Shown here piece after piece: positions 1 to 8,622 of a stretch of 23,447 nt of DNA. The stretch comes from JAJDBU01 sp046756925 (GTDB lineage: Bacteria > Nitrospirota > Nitrospiria > SBBL01 > JAADHI01). The number at the start of each line of letters is the position of its first letter. The stretch's first letter is position 1. Position numbers and translations under genes: made by a program. The notes beneath the pieces were generated by a model. The model was not told the origin of the DNA. It saw nothing but the letters and a program-made list of their open reading frames with translations, and ran no database searches. The stretch covers positions 1 through 23,447 of the forward strand of contig JBHHXH010000042.1 of NCBI GenBank assembly GCA_046756925.1, written 5' to 3'.

Positions 1-95
1 GTAAAGACAAAGATCGCTTTTAGCGCGATTTTAAAGTGAACAATTCCAACGAGAATGCCGATTAGAAAAACAACATATATTAACATTTGCTTCAT
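1..95 (-). CDS. N-terminus of a small membrane protein, candidate immunity protein (cut by window edge)
   Basis: Partial gene; only the first 31 codons lie in the window. It starts at the ATG complementary to 93-95, 25 bases after the stop of the phospholipase-tip Rhs fragment. The visible peptide begins MKQMLIYVVFLIGILVGIVH and is one hydrophobic helix. Aligned without gaps to the start of the membrane protein at 3627-3998 it shares the initial Met, L5, Y7, I12, G13, G17, H20, A24 and F29, with many conservative changes. Both genes directly follow an Rhs end with the same phospholipase A2 motifs. Inference: a cognate immunity protein protecting the inner membrane from the adjacent toxin tip. 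The gene continues beyond base 1, so its length and integrity are unknown. Confidence 0.6.
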   Translation of the reverse strand, partial: MKQMLIYVVFLIGILVGIVHFKIALKAIFVF

Positions 96-120
96 TAGAT
101 GTCCGTCGTAATTTAAACGG

Positions 121-708
121 TTAATCACAAAATATCCTTATTACAATCAAGCGCGCTGCTTTTTCTCTGAAAGTTTTTGATATAAAAATCTTTGCTTCTG
201 AACATAACTTGTCATCACATTTGTCTTGTTCACATAAACTTTTAGGGTTTTTAGGAGGAAATGCAACATCCATAAAAGACAACCCCACTTTAGCGTAGCA
301 AGCATCATGTTCTTGACAAGCTACATCAAGTTTATCTATAGGAGGTCCCGGATTCTTTCCCGGGCCGCAGTAATTACCATACCATGGTGATTTTCCGAAC
401 GGATCTTTAAGACTGATAGGGTTATTGATGACATATGCATAGGGGCTAAGTTCCTGTGGCGAATTGAGCGGCAAGGAGTTGATGGATTTGGTGCAAGTAT
501 TTGTTTCGGTATGTTCAACTCCCCTCAGTATCGGATCAAAAGAAATAAACCGCCCTGTCGTTGCATCATAGAATCTCGCCCGGTAAAAATACAGCCCTGC
601 GGCTTCATCCCACTCCCGGCCCGTGAAGGCATACGGATTGTCGATGGTGCCGTTCTGGCTTTTCATCTCTCCGAAGGACGAATAACTGTAGTGCTCAACG
701 ACTTGTAG
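121..708 (-). pseudogene. Truncated Rhs 3' end with a phospholipase A2-like toxin tip
   Basis: Headless Rhs fragment. The reading frame matches Rhs core from about base 705 (QVVEHYSYSSFGE) and is cut immediately upstream, where an in-frame TGA lies in foreign repeat sequence. From the first Met (666) it encodes 181 residues. Core motifs are the TGREWD and YRARFYD signatures, GRFISFDPI and NPISLKDPFGK. The last 91 residues form the tip: YGNYCGPG resembles the phospholipase A2 calcium loop, and CQEHDACY contains the His-Asp pair (residues 120-121) and flanking Cys of the active-site helix. CDDKLCSEA lies further on. The tip is colinear with the C-terminus of the full-length Rhs protein at 4048-8622 but clearly diverged. 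Without an N-terminus or signal peptide it is probably a silent cassette, usable only after recombination onto a full-length rhs gene. No good ribosome-binding site precedes the first Met. Confidence 0.8.
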
Positions 709-734
709 AATAGTAGAATAGGGTCATTAGAATA

Positions 735-751
735 GGGTCAGGTCTTGACTT
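735..751 (-). repeat. 17-bp junction repeat, left inverted copy
   Basis: GGGTCAGGTCTTGACTT on the plus strand is the exact inverse complement of the copy at 1705-1721, so the two bracket the transposase gene. It contains a small GTCA/TGAC stem. The identity with the copy at 3570 extends six further bases outward (TATTCT). The transposase stop codon lies inside this copy. The truncated Rhs fragment ends about 25 bases away. Confidence 0.8.
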
Positions 752-1675
752 TGTACTTCTCTCGCAATTTAGTCATTCTTTCATCTGTCCCTTCTTCCTC
801 CACCTCTCTTTGAATCTTCGAAACCCGTGAGATCGATATGTTAAACAGCTTAGCCACTTCACGCAAGGGCAGGTTGACGACACGCCGAAGCAGATAGACC
901 GCCGCCGTGTAGCCTTGGGGATGGGAACGGTTTAGAATATCCCGCCTTTCGACATGGTATGTCTCCCTGACCGCTTTTAAAACCGCTTCTGCACCAGGTC
1001 GATTGGGAAACTGCTGCACCTGTGGAACCTCTTTCGAGTGCTTGTTCTTTAGCTTCGACTCCATTCGCTTTAAAAATCCGTCCTCCCCAAGCCACACCTG
1101 CCCGCGAATGCCGTCCCAGGGAGAGGCGCTTCGGCTTCCCTCGGTAACAAATCGCCGATAGGCAATTTGGGCGTCTTGTCTTTTGTTCCGAATTGCTTCA
1201 AGACCCATCCGATTTCAAGCCAGGTGGGTGCTTTGGCTTTTCCCACAGTGGCGCGATAGCTGCTCCAGGGCCAGTCGCCAATACGTTTAACCTTTTTCGC
1301 ACGAATGGGGTTGAGGACGACATACCGGCAGAGTTCCAACAAGTAGCTTTCTCGTTCGACGACGATGCTCTTGTAGCGGCCCTGCAGGACCTGCCCTATT
1401 CGACCGTGACTGCGGTTGAAGGATTGGGTGTAGACGCTGTTTAAACGTCGCATGCCTTGGACGAGGTTGGCCTCGGGGGTTTCCAAAAGGAGGTGATAAT
1501 GGTTGTCCATGAGGCAGTAGGCATAGCACTTCCAGCGTTGCTGTTCGATCTCTCGTCCGAGTAGATCGATAAAGCGTTGCCGGTCGTCGTCTAAAAAGAT
1601 GTTCTGTCGGGCGTTTCCCCGTGCGGTGAGGTGATAGAGTGCTCCGGGAAATTCGATGCGCAAAGGGCGGGACAT
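738..1675 (-). pseudogene. REP-associated tyrosine (Y1, HUH) transposase, frameshifted
   Basis: The N-terminal part (1675 down to about 1170) opens with MSRPLRIEFPGALYHLTARG, typical of REP-associated transposases of the Y1 family. The HUH motif is H59-Y-H61 in DNHYHLLLE, and the probable nucleophile is Y118 in RYVVLNPIRA. The family continues after WVLKQFG with a tail, but here that tail (RQDAQIAYRRF onward) is in another frame. One missing base near 1170-1185 would join them into a protein of about 310 residues. The C-terminal part, ending at the TGA at 738, has a helix-turn-helix-like segment, LREVAKLFNISISRVSKIQ. The family nicks and joins single-stranded DNA at short palindromic repeats, and the 17-bp inverted repeats at 735-751 and 1705-1721 are plausible substrates. 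The separated halves make the gene probably inactive, unless the frameshift is an assembly error or is bypassed. Confidence 0.8.
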
Positions 1676-1704
1676 GGAAGTGAATCTATCGATTGGAAGA
1701 TGCT

Positions 1705-1721
1705 AAGTCAAGACCTGACCC
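1705..1721 (+). repeat. 17-bp junction repeat, right inverted copy
   Basis: AAGTCAAGACCTGACCC, exact inverse complement of 735-751, 30 bases upstream of the transposase start. With the preceding TGCT and following T it matches the next copy at 1768-1784 over 22 bases with one change. Confidence 0.8.
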
Positions 1722-1767
1722 TTTTACTTTTGTGAGTGGTCGTCCGGCTTTGGGGCTCTTGTATGCT

Positions 1768-1784
1768 AAGTCAAGATCTGACCC
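1768..1784 (+). repeat. 17-bp junction repeat, variant copy
   Basis: AAGTCAAGATCTGACCC differs from the consensus by one base (C to T). It lies in the same orientation as the copies at 1705 and 3570, so the rhs tip 2 plus lipoprotein segment (1844-3567) sits between direct repeats. Confidence 0.75.
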
Positions 1785-1820
1785 TATGAGTTCTATACTT
1801 GACCCTATGAGTTCTATACT
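1779..1820 (+). repeat. Perfect 21-bp tandem duplication
   Basis: Two adjacent identical copies (1779-1799 and 1800-1820) begin TGACCCTATGAGTTC. The unit starts within the end of the 17-bp junction repeat, so the duplication apparently arose at the repeat edge. Confidence 0.85.
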
Positions 1821-1843
1821 GACATCCGTAGGCTATATAGATG

Positions 1844-2386
1844 TTATTTCCAACCACCTGCTTTTGCAAGAAGGCGGGCCGTGTAACGAAATTCACTAAG
1901 ATCGGGCTGGACAGTTTCTATCCTCAATTCGTACCGTTTCTTTGTAATTGGCTCAAAAAACGTGGATGGTTGTTCTCTCCTGTACACAAACGCTTTGTTG
2001 TCTGTAGCGCGGACCGACCACGTCCACACATCCAACGATGATTGATCTTGGATGATCGTTTCGTCTTGAGATCCAATCAGCTCAATTAAAATGATCGGTT
2101 TAATGAATTTGCGATCCAACAGGGTTCGCTTTTCTGATGGAGCTTCTATCTCAATGCCAATTACAAAATATTCTGAGGGTAGGTTTTCCAAACGGTAAGT
2201 AAATATGCCATGCTTTTTTAAATCTACCTCTCCGAGATCCAATATATAACGATCGGTGGCCGCACTTCGCCCCCTATCAACAAGACGCCCATCTCCCGAA
2301 TAGTGAGACACACTATAACAACTAGACAGAAAAGCAGCCAAAACAATGCTCCTTATGATTGGAATTAGAACCCTTTTTTTGATCAT
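1844..2386 (-). CDS. Small lipoprotein, candidate immunity protein for Rhs tip 2
   Basis: A 180-residue protein of no family I recognise. It begins with a basic N-terminus and hydrophobic stretch ending in AAFLSSC, a lipobox-like motif, so it is probably lipidated at Cys22 or Cys23 and anchored on the periplasmic side. The rest is soluble, beta-rich-looking sequence with no obvious catalytic motif. The start is 14 bases after the stop of the headless Rhs gene, and AAAGG lies about eight bases upstream of the ATG. Position directly after an Rhs tip is the usual place for a cognate immunity gene, and a periplasmic lipoprotein could neutralise a toxin acting in the envelope. That role is an inference from context; an unrelated lipoprotein is possible. 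It differs completely from the membrane proteins following the two phospholipase tips, consistent with tip-specific immunity. Confidence 0.65.
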   Translation of the reverse strand: MIKKRVLIPIIRSIVLAAFLSSCYSVSHYSGDGRLVDRGRSAATDRYILDLGEVDLKKHGIFTYRLENLPSEYFVIGIEIEAPSEKRTLLDRKFIKPIILIELIGSQDETIIQDQSSLDVWTWSVRATDNKAFVYRREQPSTFFEPITKKRYELRIETVQPDLSEFRYTARLLAKAGGWK

Positions 2387-2400
2387 AAAGCAAACCTTTT

Positions 2401-3567
2401 CTAAGGCCCTCCTGGTGTTGGACTATTGACTCCGGGAGCACTGTGCACTCCGCTTGGAACACCACCTTGGCAACAGGATCGTGCCAAAGACCCGGCATAA
2501 GTATTACTGTTAGGTCCCAGTAAACTATAAGATGTGGTCGGATATGAATTATGGGCTTTTCTTAGGCATTCATTTTGTTTGGGACATGAAGATTTGATTG
2601 CAGGACAATCGTAGCAATCGCCTCCAGTGTCGCGTGGGTCATTCGTGCGCGGAACACCGATACCATTTTCCGGGTATAACCCATAGCGAGTCCCGTCATC
2701 TGCGATGATATAACAATGCCGTTGACCAAAAACACTCCCAGCAATTGAGTTAAGCAGGCGGCAGCACATTCTCGCAAGACCGAGTGGGTCGGTAAACAGT
2801 AGTGGATTGTTCCCAACATAAACATAGGGATTTAATTCTTGGGGTTGTTTGAGCGGAAAGGAACCGAGAGATTTTGTACAAGAAGATGCTGTCGTATGCT
2901 CTATACCCCTCAAAATCGGATCAAAAGACAAAAACCGCCCCGTTTCTGCATCATAAAACCGCGCCCGATAATAATACAGCCCCGTCTCCGCATCCCACTC
3001 CCGGCCGGTAAAGGTATAAGGGTTGTCGATTTGGCCATTTAGTATTGTGATCTCCCCAAAGGACGAATAACGGTAGCGCTCGACAACTTGTTGTGCCCCA
3101 TCCGTCAAGGCCACAACACTCCCCAAGCCGTCGGCATGGTAGGTGGTGGTGCCTTGGCCGGTCTCGGCCATCAAGGGCTCATCAATGCCCGGCCCGTGCA
3201 AATAGTTTGTCGTTTCCGTGGTCGTCACATTGTTTTGAACGGTGGTCTTCTCTCGGACAATGATGTCTTCGTTGTCGTAGGTGTAGCTGAAGGTTTGTAC
3301 GACCAATACGCCCGTGGCCACATCGTAAGTCTCGATCCACTTGCCGATGCGACGCCCGAAGGGATCGTATTGATAGTCGATCAGGGTGAATTGATCCACC
3401 CGTTGATCGATGATCCGAGTCAGCCGGTTTTCGGCATCGTATTCGTAGACCGGTTGGATCCACGCACCGGCCTCCTGAGTGGATTGGTGTGTGCGGTTGC
3501 CGTTTTGGTCGTATTCATAAGTGCTGTTTTGAGTAGACATCAGCTGGTTCCCGGCGTTGTAATTGTA
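2401..3567 (-). pseudogene. Headless Rhs 3' end with a cysteine-rich tip
   Basis: The frame is open from 3567 (YNYNAGNQLM) and stops upstream at a TAG made by the junction with the 17-bp repeat at 3570. From the Met at 3540 it encodes 379 residues. Residues 1-253 are Rhs core, with YD repeats, HADGLGSVVALTD, TGREWDAETGLYYYRARFYD and DPLG. The DNA at 3385-3526 is identical to 4927-5068 of the full-length gene, indicating recent duplication or gene conversion. The tip (about 255-379) is unlike the other two. It has CC at 259-260, RHCYII (His275), several CxxC-like pairs and YSLLGPNSNTYA (342-349). The His, then Asn-x-Asn-Thr, order vaguely recalls circularly permuted papain-like folds, but the usual Cys position is Ser345, so I do not assign an activity. 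With no signal peptide or ribosome-binding site it is probably a silent donor cassette. Confidence 0.75.
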
Positions 3568-3569
3568 CT

Positions 3570-3586
3570 AAGTCAAGACCTGACCC
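3570..3586 (+). repeat. 17-bp junction repeat at the Rhs tip 2 truncation point
   Basis: AAGTCAAGACCTGACCC begins two to three bases after Rhs homology ends at 3567. It is followed by TATTCT, shared with the copy at 735-751 read from the other strand, and then by two tandem ATTCTTTTTGT units. Confidence 0.8.
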
Positions 3587-3626
3587 TATTCTTTTTGTAT
3601 TCTTTTTGTAGTTGGGATACACTTTT

Positions 3627-3998
3627 TTAAGGAACATCTACTGATGTTTTGGAGTAGTTCAATAGCAAGAGAGATAGGCCAAGTACCAGCATTGGAATAC
3701 TATAACTGAGGAAAAACCTAAGAAGATCCCCATTATCCTCTCCCGCACCTGGACTAAACACCCAAGCGGCAGAGGATAATAAAGCGCCCGCGATAAGCCA
3801 TATTCCACCGATCTTTTTCCAAAAAAAACTGACGATGACAGCGGGCAGCGTCGATAACGGGCCAGAGAAAAGGAACAACCAAAATGTGAATGGCTCATTG
3901 TTACGTGAAATAAACCATCCTTCCACAGCGAATCGCAAATGGAATAGACCAGTAATAAGCCCGATAATGATTATACTATAACCGAGAAGCTTCTGCAT
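3627..3998 (-). CDS. Four-helix membrane protein, candidate immunity to the phospholipase A2 tip
   Basis: A 123-residue hydrophobic protein with four likely transmembrane segments: about residues 3-24, 37-60, 66-86 and 94-116. No enzymatic motif is visible and I recognise no named family. The start is 49 bases downstream of the stop of the full-length Rhs gene, on the same strand. The first 30 residues align without gaps to the partial gene at the window's left edge, which follows the other phospholipase A2 tip. Two homologous membrane proteins, each placed directly after the same toxin type, support an immunity role at the inner membrane, where a phospholipase would act. The function is inferred; no experiment or database match is available here. 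Confidence 0.65.
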   Translation of the reverse strand: MQKLLGYSIIIIGLITGLFHLRFAVEGWFISRNNEPFTFWLFLFSGPLSTLPAVIVSFFWKKIGGIWLIAGALLSSAAWVFSPGAGEDNGDLLRFFLSYSIPMLVLGLSLLLLNYSKTSVDVP

Positions 3999-4047
3999 GC
4001 TTCCTTCACAACCATTTTGTAGAAAAATAAGATAGACTCCAACCCGG

Positions 4048-7000
4048 CTAATCGCAGAAAATAGTCATAATTGCAAGGCGGACGATTTTCTGCTTAAATG
4101 TCTTCGCACTAAAAAGCTTCGCCTCAGAGCATAGTTTATCATCGCACGTATCTTTAGCCCCACATTTCTTCGGATCTTTTGGATTTTTAAAAGCGTCCAA
4201 ACCAGCCAGTCCAATCTTACCATAGCAAATATCGTGGGATTGGCATGCAGTATCGAGTTGATCTATTGGTTGACCCGGATTATTCCCTGATCCACAGTAA
4301 TTGCCATATACAGGGGCTTTGCCTGATGGATCCGTTAGATTAATTGGATTGTTTAAAACATAAACGTAGGGATGTAATTCTTGTGGTCTTTGAATAGAAA
4401 GTGTTCCTACGACTTGCACACATGAGTTTCGCTCGGTATGTTCAACCCCTCTCAATATCGGATCAAAAGACAAAAACCGCCCCACCTTTGGATCATAATA
4501 CCGCGCCCGGTAAAAATACAGCCCCGACTCATCATCCCACTCCCTGCCGGTAAAGGTGTAGGGGTTGTCCACCTGGCCGTTTTCTATGGTGATCTCTCCA
4601 AAGGATGTGTAGGTATAACGCTCAACGATTTGCTCTGTTGGGTCGGTGAGGGCCACAACACTCCCCAATCCGTCGGCGTGGTAGATGGTGGTGCCTTGGC
4701 TGCTGGTTGCCATCAAGGGTTCATCAATACCCGGCCCGTGCAAATAGGTTGTCGTTTCCGTGGTCGTGACATTGTTTTGAACGGTGGTCTTCTCTCGGAC
4801 GATGATGTCTTCGTTGTCGTAGACGTAAGAAAAGGTGGTCACGGCCAAGACGCCCGTGGCAACATCGTATTCTTCGATCCACTTGCCGATGCGCCGTCCG
4901 AAGGGATCGTATTGATAGTCGATCAAGGTGAATTGATCCACCCGTTGATCGATGATCCGAGTCAGCCGGTTTTCGGCATCGTATTCGTAGACCGGTTGGA
5001 TCCACGCACCGGCCTCCTGAGTGGATTGGTGTGTGCGGTTGCCGTTTTGGTCGTATTCATAAGTGCTGCCCCGGCCGGACATGAGCCGGTTCCCGGCATT
5101 ATAGCTGTAGAAATCCGTGCCGCCCGGCCCTTCCAGGCGGTTGCCGACCGCGTCGTAAAAATACCCTTCCGGCGTCGGGGCGCCGGCGGGATCGCCCCCC
5201 GGTAAAACGGTGGCACTGCTTTGCGTGAGGCGGTCCAGTGAGTCGTAAGCATAGTCGATGTTGACTTCGGGACGCGTGATGGAGGTGCGGTTGCCGATGG
5301 GGTCGTGTGCGTAGCTGTACTGATCCAAGACACTTCCAGTGCTGTTTCGATGGGTCAGTGCCGTCAAGCGGCCGGCGGCGTCGTAGGCGTAGGCGCTTTG
5401 CGTGCCGTTGAAATGCGTCATGCTTGATCTTCGTCCCAAGGTGTCGTAGGCAAAGGCCGTGCTCCCGCCCTGCCAGTCGCTCAAGGCGGCAAGCCGCCCG
5501 GCCGCGTCATAGGTCGAATCGACGATCTTCCCGTCCGGATAAATCAATCGTGTCCGGCTGCCGGATGTGTCGTAGCTGTACTGCACGGTGTGCCCTCGTG
5601 TGTCGGTGACGGATGTCGTTCGTCCGCTGCCGTCGTAGCTGAAAGTATAGCCGATCTGCGCGTTGGCCGCCGTCAGCATGCGCCCGTTGGCGTCGTAAGT
5701 GAAGGTCTCTGTCGTGGCATCGGGATAGGCCTTCTGCGTGAGGCGGTTTTGTGCGTCGTATTGATAGGTGACGGTTTGCAACTTGGCGTCGGTCTTGGAG
5801 ACGAGATTATCCCGCGCATCGTAGCTGTAGGCGATGGTGTTGCCCAGGGGATCGGTCTCTGTCATCAGGCGGTCCTTGGTGTCGTAGGCATAGCTCGTGG
5901 TGTGGCCCTTAGCATCGGTAATGGCCGTGAGATTGCCCTTGGCGTCGTAAGTGTATGTGGTAATTCCCCCTAATGGGTCGGTCACTTGCGTCAGTTTGTC
6001 GAGGTGATTGTAGACATACTGCGTCGTTCTGCCCAAGGCGTCGGTCTGAGTAGTTCGGTTGCCGCGGGCGTCGTAGCCGAAGGTGCTGACGTTTCCAAGC
6101 GGATCGGTGACTTCGATGAGGCGGTTGTTGGCGTCGTATTGAAAGTGTGTGGTTTGGCCCTGCGCATCGGTCCGGGAAATGAGATTCCCGATGGCGTCAT
6201 AAGTCATGGTCGTCACGGCTCCCGCGGGATCGGTGGTTTGAATCAGGTTCCCGGCCACATCGTAGACGAAGCTTGTGGTCCGGCCTTGCGGATCGCTGAG
6301 GGAGGTCAATTGCCCCTGCACATCGTAGGCGTAGGCCGTGACACCGCCGCTGGGGTCGGTCGTGGAGATGAGATTGCCGTTCGCGTCGTAGAGATTCGTC
6401 GTAAGATTTCCCTGCGGATCGGTGATAGAGGTCACTTGATTGAAGGCGGGGTCGTAGCTGTATTGGGTGAGATTCCCTTGCGCATCGGTGATGGATGTCA
6501 GGTTGCCCTTCGCGTCGTAGGTATGGCTGGTGATGCTTCCGGAAGGATCGGTCGTTGAGGTCAGATTTCCCTGCGCGTCATACACATTGCTTGTGATCCC
6601 GCCGTCGGGCGCGGTGATCTGGATCGGTTGATCCAGGTCCGGGTCGTAGAGATAGGTGGTCACCCCGCCGTCCCGATCCGTGAGAATCGCCTGCTTGCTC
6701 TCTGGCTGATAGGCCACGGTGATGGGGATGCCCGAAGCGTCGGTCGCCGAGATCAATCGCCCTTCCGCATCGTAGGACAGGGCGATCTGGCTGCCGTCCG
6801 GTTCGGTCCGTTGGATCATCTGTCCTGCGGCATCGTAGAGAAAGTTTGTGACTGCTCCCGAAGCTTCGGTGATCCGATTCAGGAATCCGGCGGCATCGTA
6901 CCCAAGCGACGAGACCCTGCCAGCCGGATCGCTCAAACTGCTTAGACGGCCCAAGCCGTCATAAGTCAGCGACGTCGTCCGTCCGGCGGCATCGGTGAGC

Positions 7001-8622
7001 GCAGCCAGACGCCCCAAGGCATAAGTCAGCGTCAAGCGATTGTCGTTCCGGTCTTCGATTTCCATAAGTAATCCGGACGCGTTAAAAAGGTATCGGGTCC
7101 CGTCCCGGCGGTCCAGCCGATAGCGCCCGTCCGCCAATTTATGAAGTTCAATACCAGGCCGTCCGAAATGATCGATCGGAACGAAGACATTCGGACTGCC
7201 CTCTGAAAAGACCACGCGGCGGCCGTCTGCTTCTTTCAGCGTGATAAATCCGTCCGAATCGCGCGTAATCTGCATGTCGTAGCTGTGCGTCCAGTGCGGG
7301 CCCAAGGGGCCCGTCGCCCGATCCAGGCTGTTGAAGGCGAGTGTGAAACCCACCTGTGGCCCGACGCCCGTGAGCGACAGCAGGTTCTGGGTGTAAAACA
7401 GGTTGCCGCTGGCAAAGTGAACCTGAGAGGCAATCGAGACCCCGTTGCCGCTGCAGCCTTTGGGGCCGGTCGCCACGGCCTGAAAGGTCAAGGGAGAGCC
7501 CGCGGAACAGGCATCGCAGGTGACGCGCACCGTGTATGTCCCCGGCAGATCGCCCAGCGTCAGGGTGGAGCTGGCCTTCCCGTCCGAACCGGTGGTTTTA
7601 GAAATACTTGCAGGGTGCGCGGCCACGGAACCGGTGGGCTGGCCGATGATTTCATAGCGTATACCCACCCCGCTGACAGGATTGCCAAGCCCGTCCTTGA
7701 CTTCCACAATCAAAGGTCCGACGGATTCGCCGACCGAGGCCTTCACTGCATTTTGGGGAAAAACTTTTCCCAATGCCAAGTCCGTTGCCGCTGTCGCAGT
7801 AAAAAAAACCTCACCTCCTAGGCCATTGTTACAGATGTCACAAAATGCCTTAATGCTGTACTGTCCCTCCAAATCGCCAAGCGTATAAGTTGTGGATGCC
7901 TGTCCTTGACGATTATAAGAATCACTAAATGCAGAACTAAAAAAACCTGGAGAAGCGCCAGGGGGTTTAGAAATAATTGACCATATAAGAAGACTTGATT
8001 GAAGCGTCTCATCCTTGTCGGAGGCGATGGGTTGTCCCAATCGATCAAGTTGAACCACCAATGGTTCCAGTGTTTCATTCACTCCACCCGACTGATTATC
8101 GCCCGATGCGATGGACAGGGTTACCGGCGGAGGCATAAGCGCTTGAAATAAATTGCCGGAGAAAAATTCACCTAATCCAACAGTCTCTTTCGGTCCGTAC
8201 ATCGCACTCACTGTGACCGTCACAACCAATCCACGAATGAGTTTGCCTTGGCGGAAAATGTCACCGAGATCAAATGATTTGCTATTGCTACAGGTTTCCG
8301 TAAACCCAGGCGAAACACCGCACGCGTACGCCAAAACCGGTTGGAACCCATCACCAACATTAATCCCGACATTATAACCTTCGAATGGCCGGACGATTTC
8401 ACCTAGTCCAGTGACGCTGGATGTGACTGATGGTGGAACGGGATCCCAATCGACATTCAACTGGGTTCCGCTAAGTGCCGCACGGATTCCGACCGTATTA
8501 AATCCACCTTGAGCAAAGGCCGATGTAAAAAGGAATGCGAATAAAAGAACGGAGTATAATGTGATTCTTGTCTTGCGTCTGATCCTCATGGAACGAAATA
8601 AGTCAAAAGAAAAATGGCGCAT
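4048..8622 (-). CDS. Secreted Rhs/YD-repeat protein with Ig-like domains and a phospholipase A2-like toxin tip
   Basis: 1524 residues. Residues 1-37 are a Sec signal peptide with a basic start, a hydrophobic core and AFA before Q38. Two bacterial Ig-like domains follow (about 166-277 and 281-385, both ending in a TLGDL...Y.VK/R..CD pattern). Then comes an Rhs N-terminal domain of the DUF6531 type (about 393-470) and a long array of roughly 21-residue YD repeats that form the Rhs shell. The core ends with TGREWDDESGLYFYRARYYD, GRFLSFDPI and LTDPSGK. The last 91 residues (1434-1524) are the tip: YGNYCGSG (calcium loop), CQSHDICY with His1463-Asp1464, and CDDKLCSEA, matching phospholipase A2 signatures. 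Predicted role: a contact- or secretion-delivered toxin hydrolysing phospholipids. AGGAG precedes the ATG. The PEP-CTERM gene lies 140 bases upstream and the candidate immunity gene directly downstream. There is no PAAR or VgrG feature, so type VI delivery is not indicated. Confidence 0.88.
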   Translation of the reverse strand: MRHFSFDLFRSMRIRRKTRITLYSVLLFAFLFTSAFAQGGFNTVGIRAALSGTQLNVDWDPVPPSVTSSVTGLGEIVRPFEGYNVGINVGDGFQPVLAYACGVSPGFTETCSNSKSFDLGDIFRQGKLIRGLVVTVTVSAMYGPKETVGLGEFFSGNLFQALMPPPVTLSIASGDNQSGGVNETLEPLVVQLDRLGQPIASDKDETLQSSLLIWSIISKPPGASPGFFSSAFSDSYNRQGQASTTYTLGDLEGQYSIKAFCDICNNGLGGEVFFTATAATDLALGKVFPQNAVKASVGESVGPLIVEVKDGLGNPVSGVGIRYEIIGQPTGSVAAHPASISKTTGSDGKASSTLTLGDLPGTYTVRVTCDACSAGSPLTFQAVATGPKGCSGNGVSIASQVHFASGNLFYTQNLLSLTGVGPQVGFTLAFNSLDRATGPLGPHWTHSYDMQITRDSDGFITLKEADGRRVVFSEGSPNVFVPIDHFGRPGIELHKLADGRYRLDRRDGTRYLFNASGLLMEIEDRNDNRLTLTYALGRLAALTDAAGRTTSLTYDGLGRLSSLSDPAGRVSSLGYDAAGFLNRITEASGAVTNFLYDAAGQMIQRTEPDGSQIALSYDAEGRLISATDASGIPITVAYQPESKQAILTDRDGGVTTYLYDPDLDQPIQITAPDGGITSNVYDAQGNLTSTTDPSGSITSHTYDAKGNLTSITDAQGNLTQYSYDPAFNQVTSITDPQGNLTTNLYDANGNLISTTDPSGGVTAYAYDVQGQLTSLSDPQGRTTSFVYDVAGNLIQTTDPAGAVTTMTYDAIGNLISRTDAQGQTTHFQYDANNRLIEVTDPLGNVSTFGYDARGNRTTQTDALGRTTQYVYNHLDKLTQVTDPLGGITTYTYDAKGNLTAITDAKGHTTSYAYDTKDRLMTETDPLGNTIAYSYDARDNLVSKTDAKLQTVTYQYDAQNRLTQKAYPDATTETFTYDANGRMLTAANAQIGYTFSYDGSGRTTSVTDTRGHTVQYSYDTSGSRTRLIYPDGKIVDSTYDAAGRLAALSDWQGGSTAFAYDTLGRRSSMTHFNGTQSAYAYDAAGRLTALTHRNSTGSVLDQYSYAHDPIGNRTSITRPEVNIDYAYDSLDRLTQSSATVLPGGDPAGAPTPEGYFYDAVGNRLEGPGGTDFYSYNAGNRLMSGRGSTYEYDQNGNRTHQSTQEAGAWIQPVYEYDAENRLTRIIDQRVDQFTLIDYQYDPFGRRIGKWIEEYDVATGVLAVTTFSYVYDNEDIIVREKTTVQNNVTTTETTTYLHGPGIDEPLMATSSQGTTIYHADGLGSVVALTDPTEQIVERYTYTSFGEITIENGQVDNPYTFTGREWDDESGLYFYRARYYDPKVGRFLSFDPILRGVEHTERNSCVQVVGTLSIQRPQELHPYVYVLNNPINLTDPSGKAPVYGNYCGSGNNPGQPIDQLDTACQSHDICYGKIGLAGLDAFKNPKDPKKCGAKDTCDDKLCSEAKLFSAKTFKQKIVRLAIMTIFCD

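Noticed and set aside
5700..6960. Regular ~63-bp periodicity resembling a repeat array or CRISPR
   Set aside because: The period equals 21 codons of the Rhs YD repeats in one open frame; units are diverged and there are no identical repeats with unrelated spacers.
4438..7821. Several long plus-strand open frames (for example 4438-5205, 5590-5973, 5986-6558, 7285-7821)
   Set aside because: They are antisense to the Rhs YD-repeat coding sequence, follow its repeat period and encode low-complexity arrays of Val, Gly and Arg; they are shadows of the real gene.
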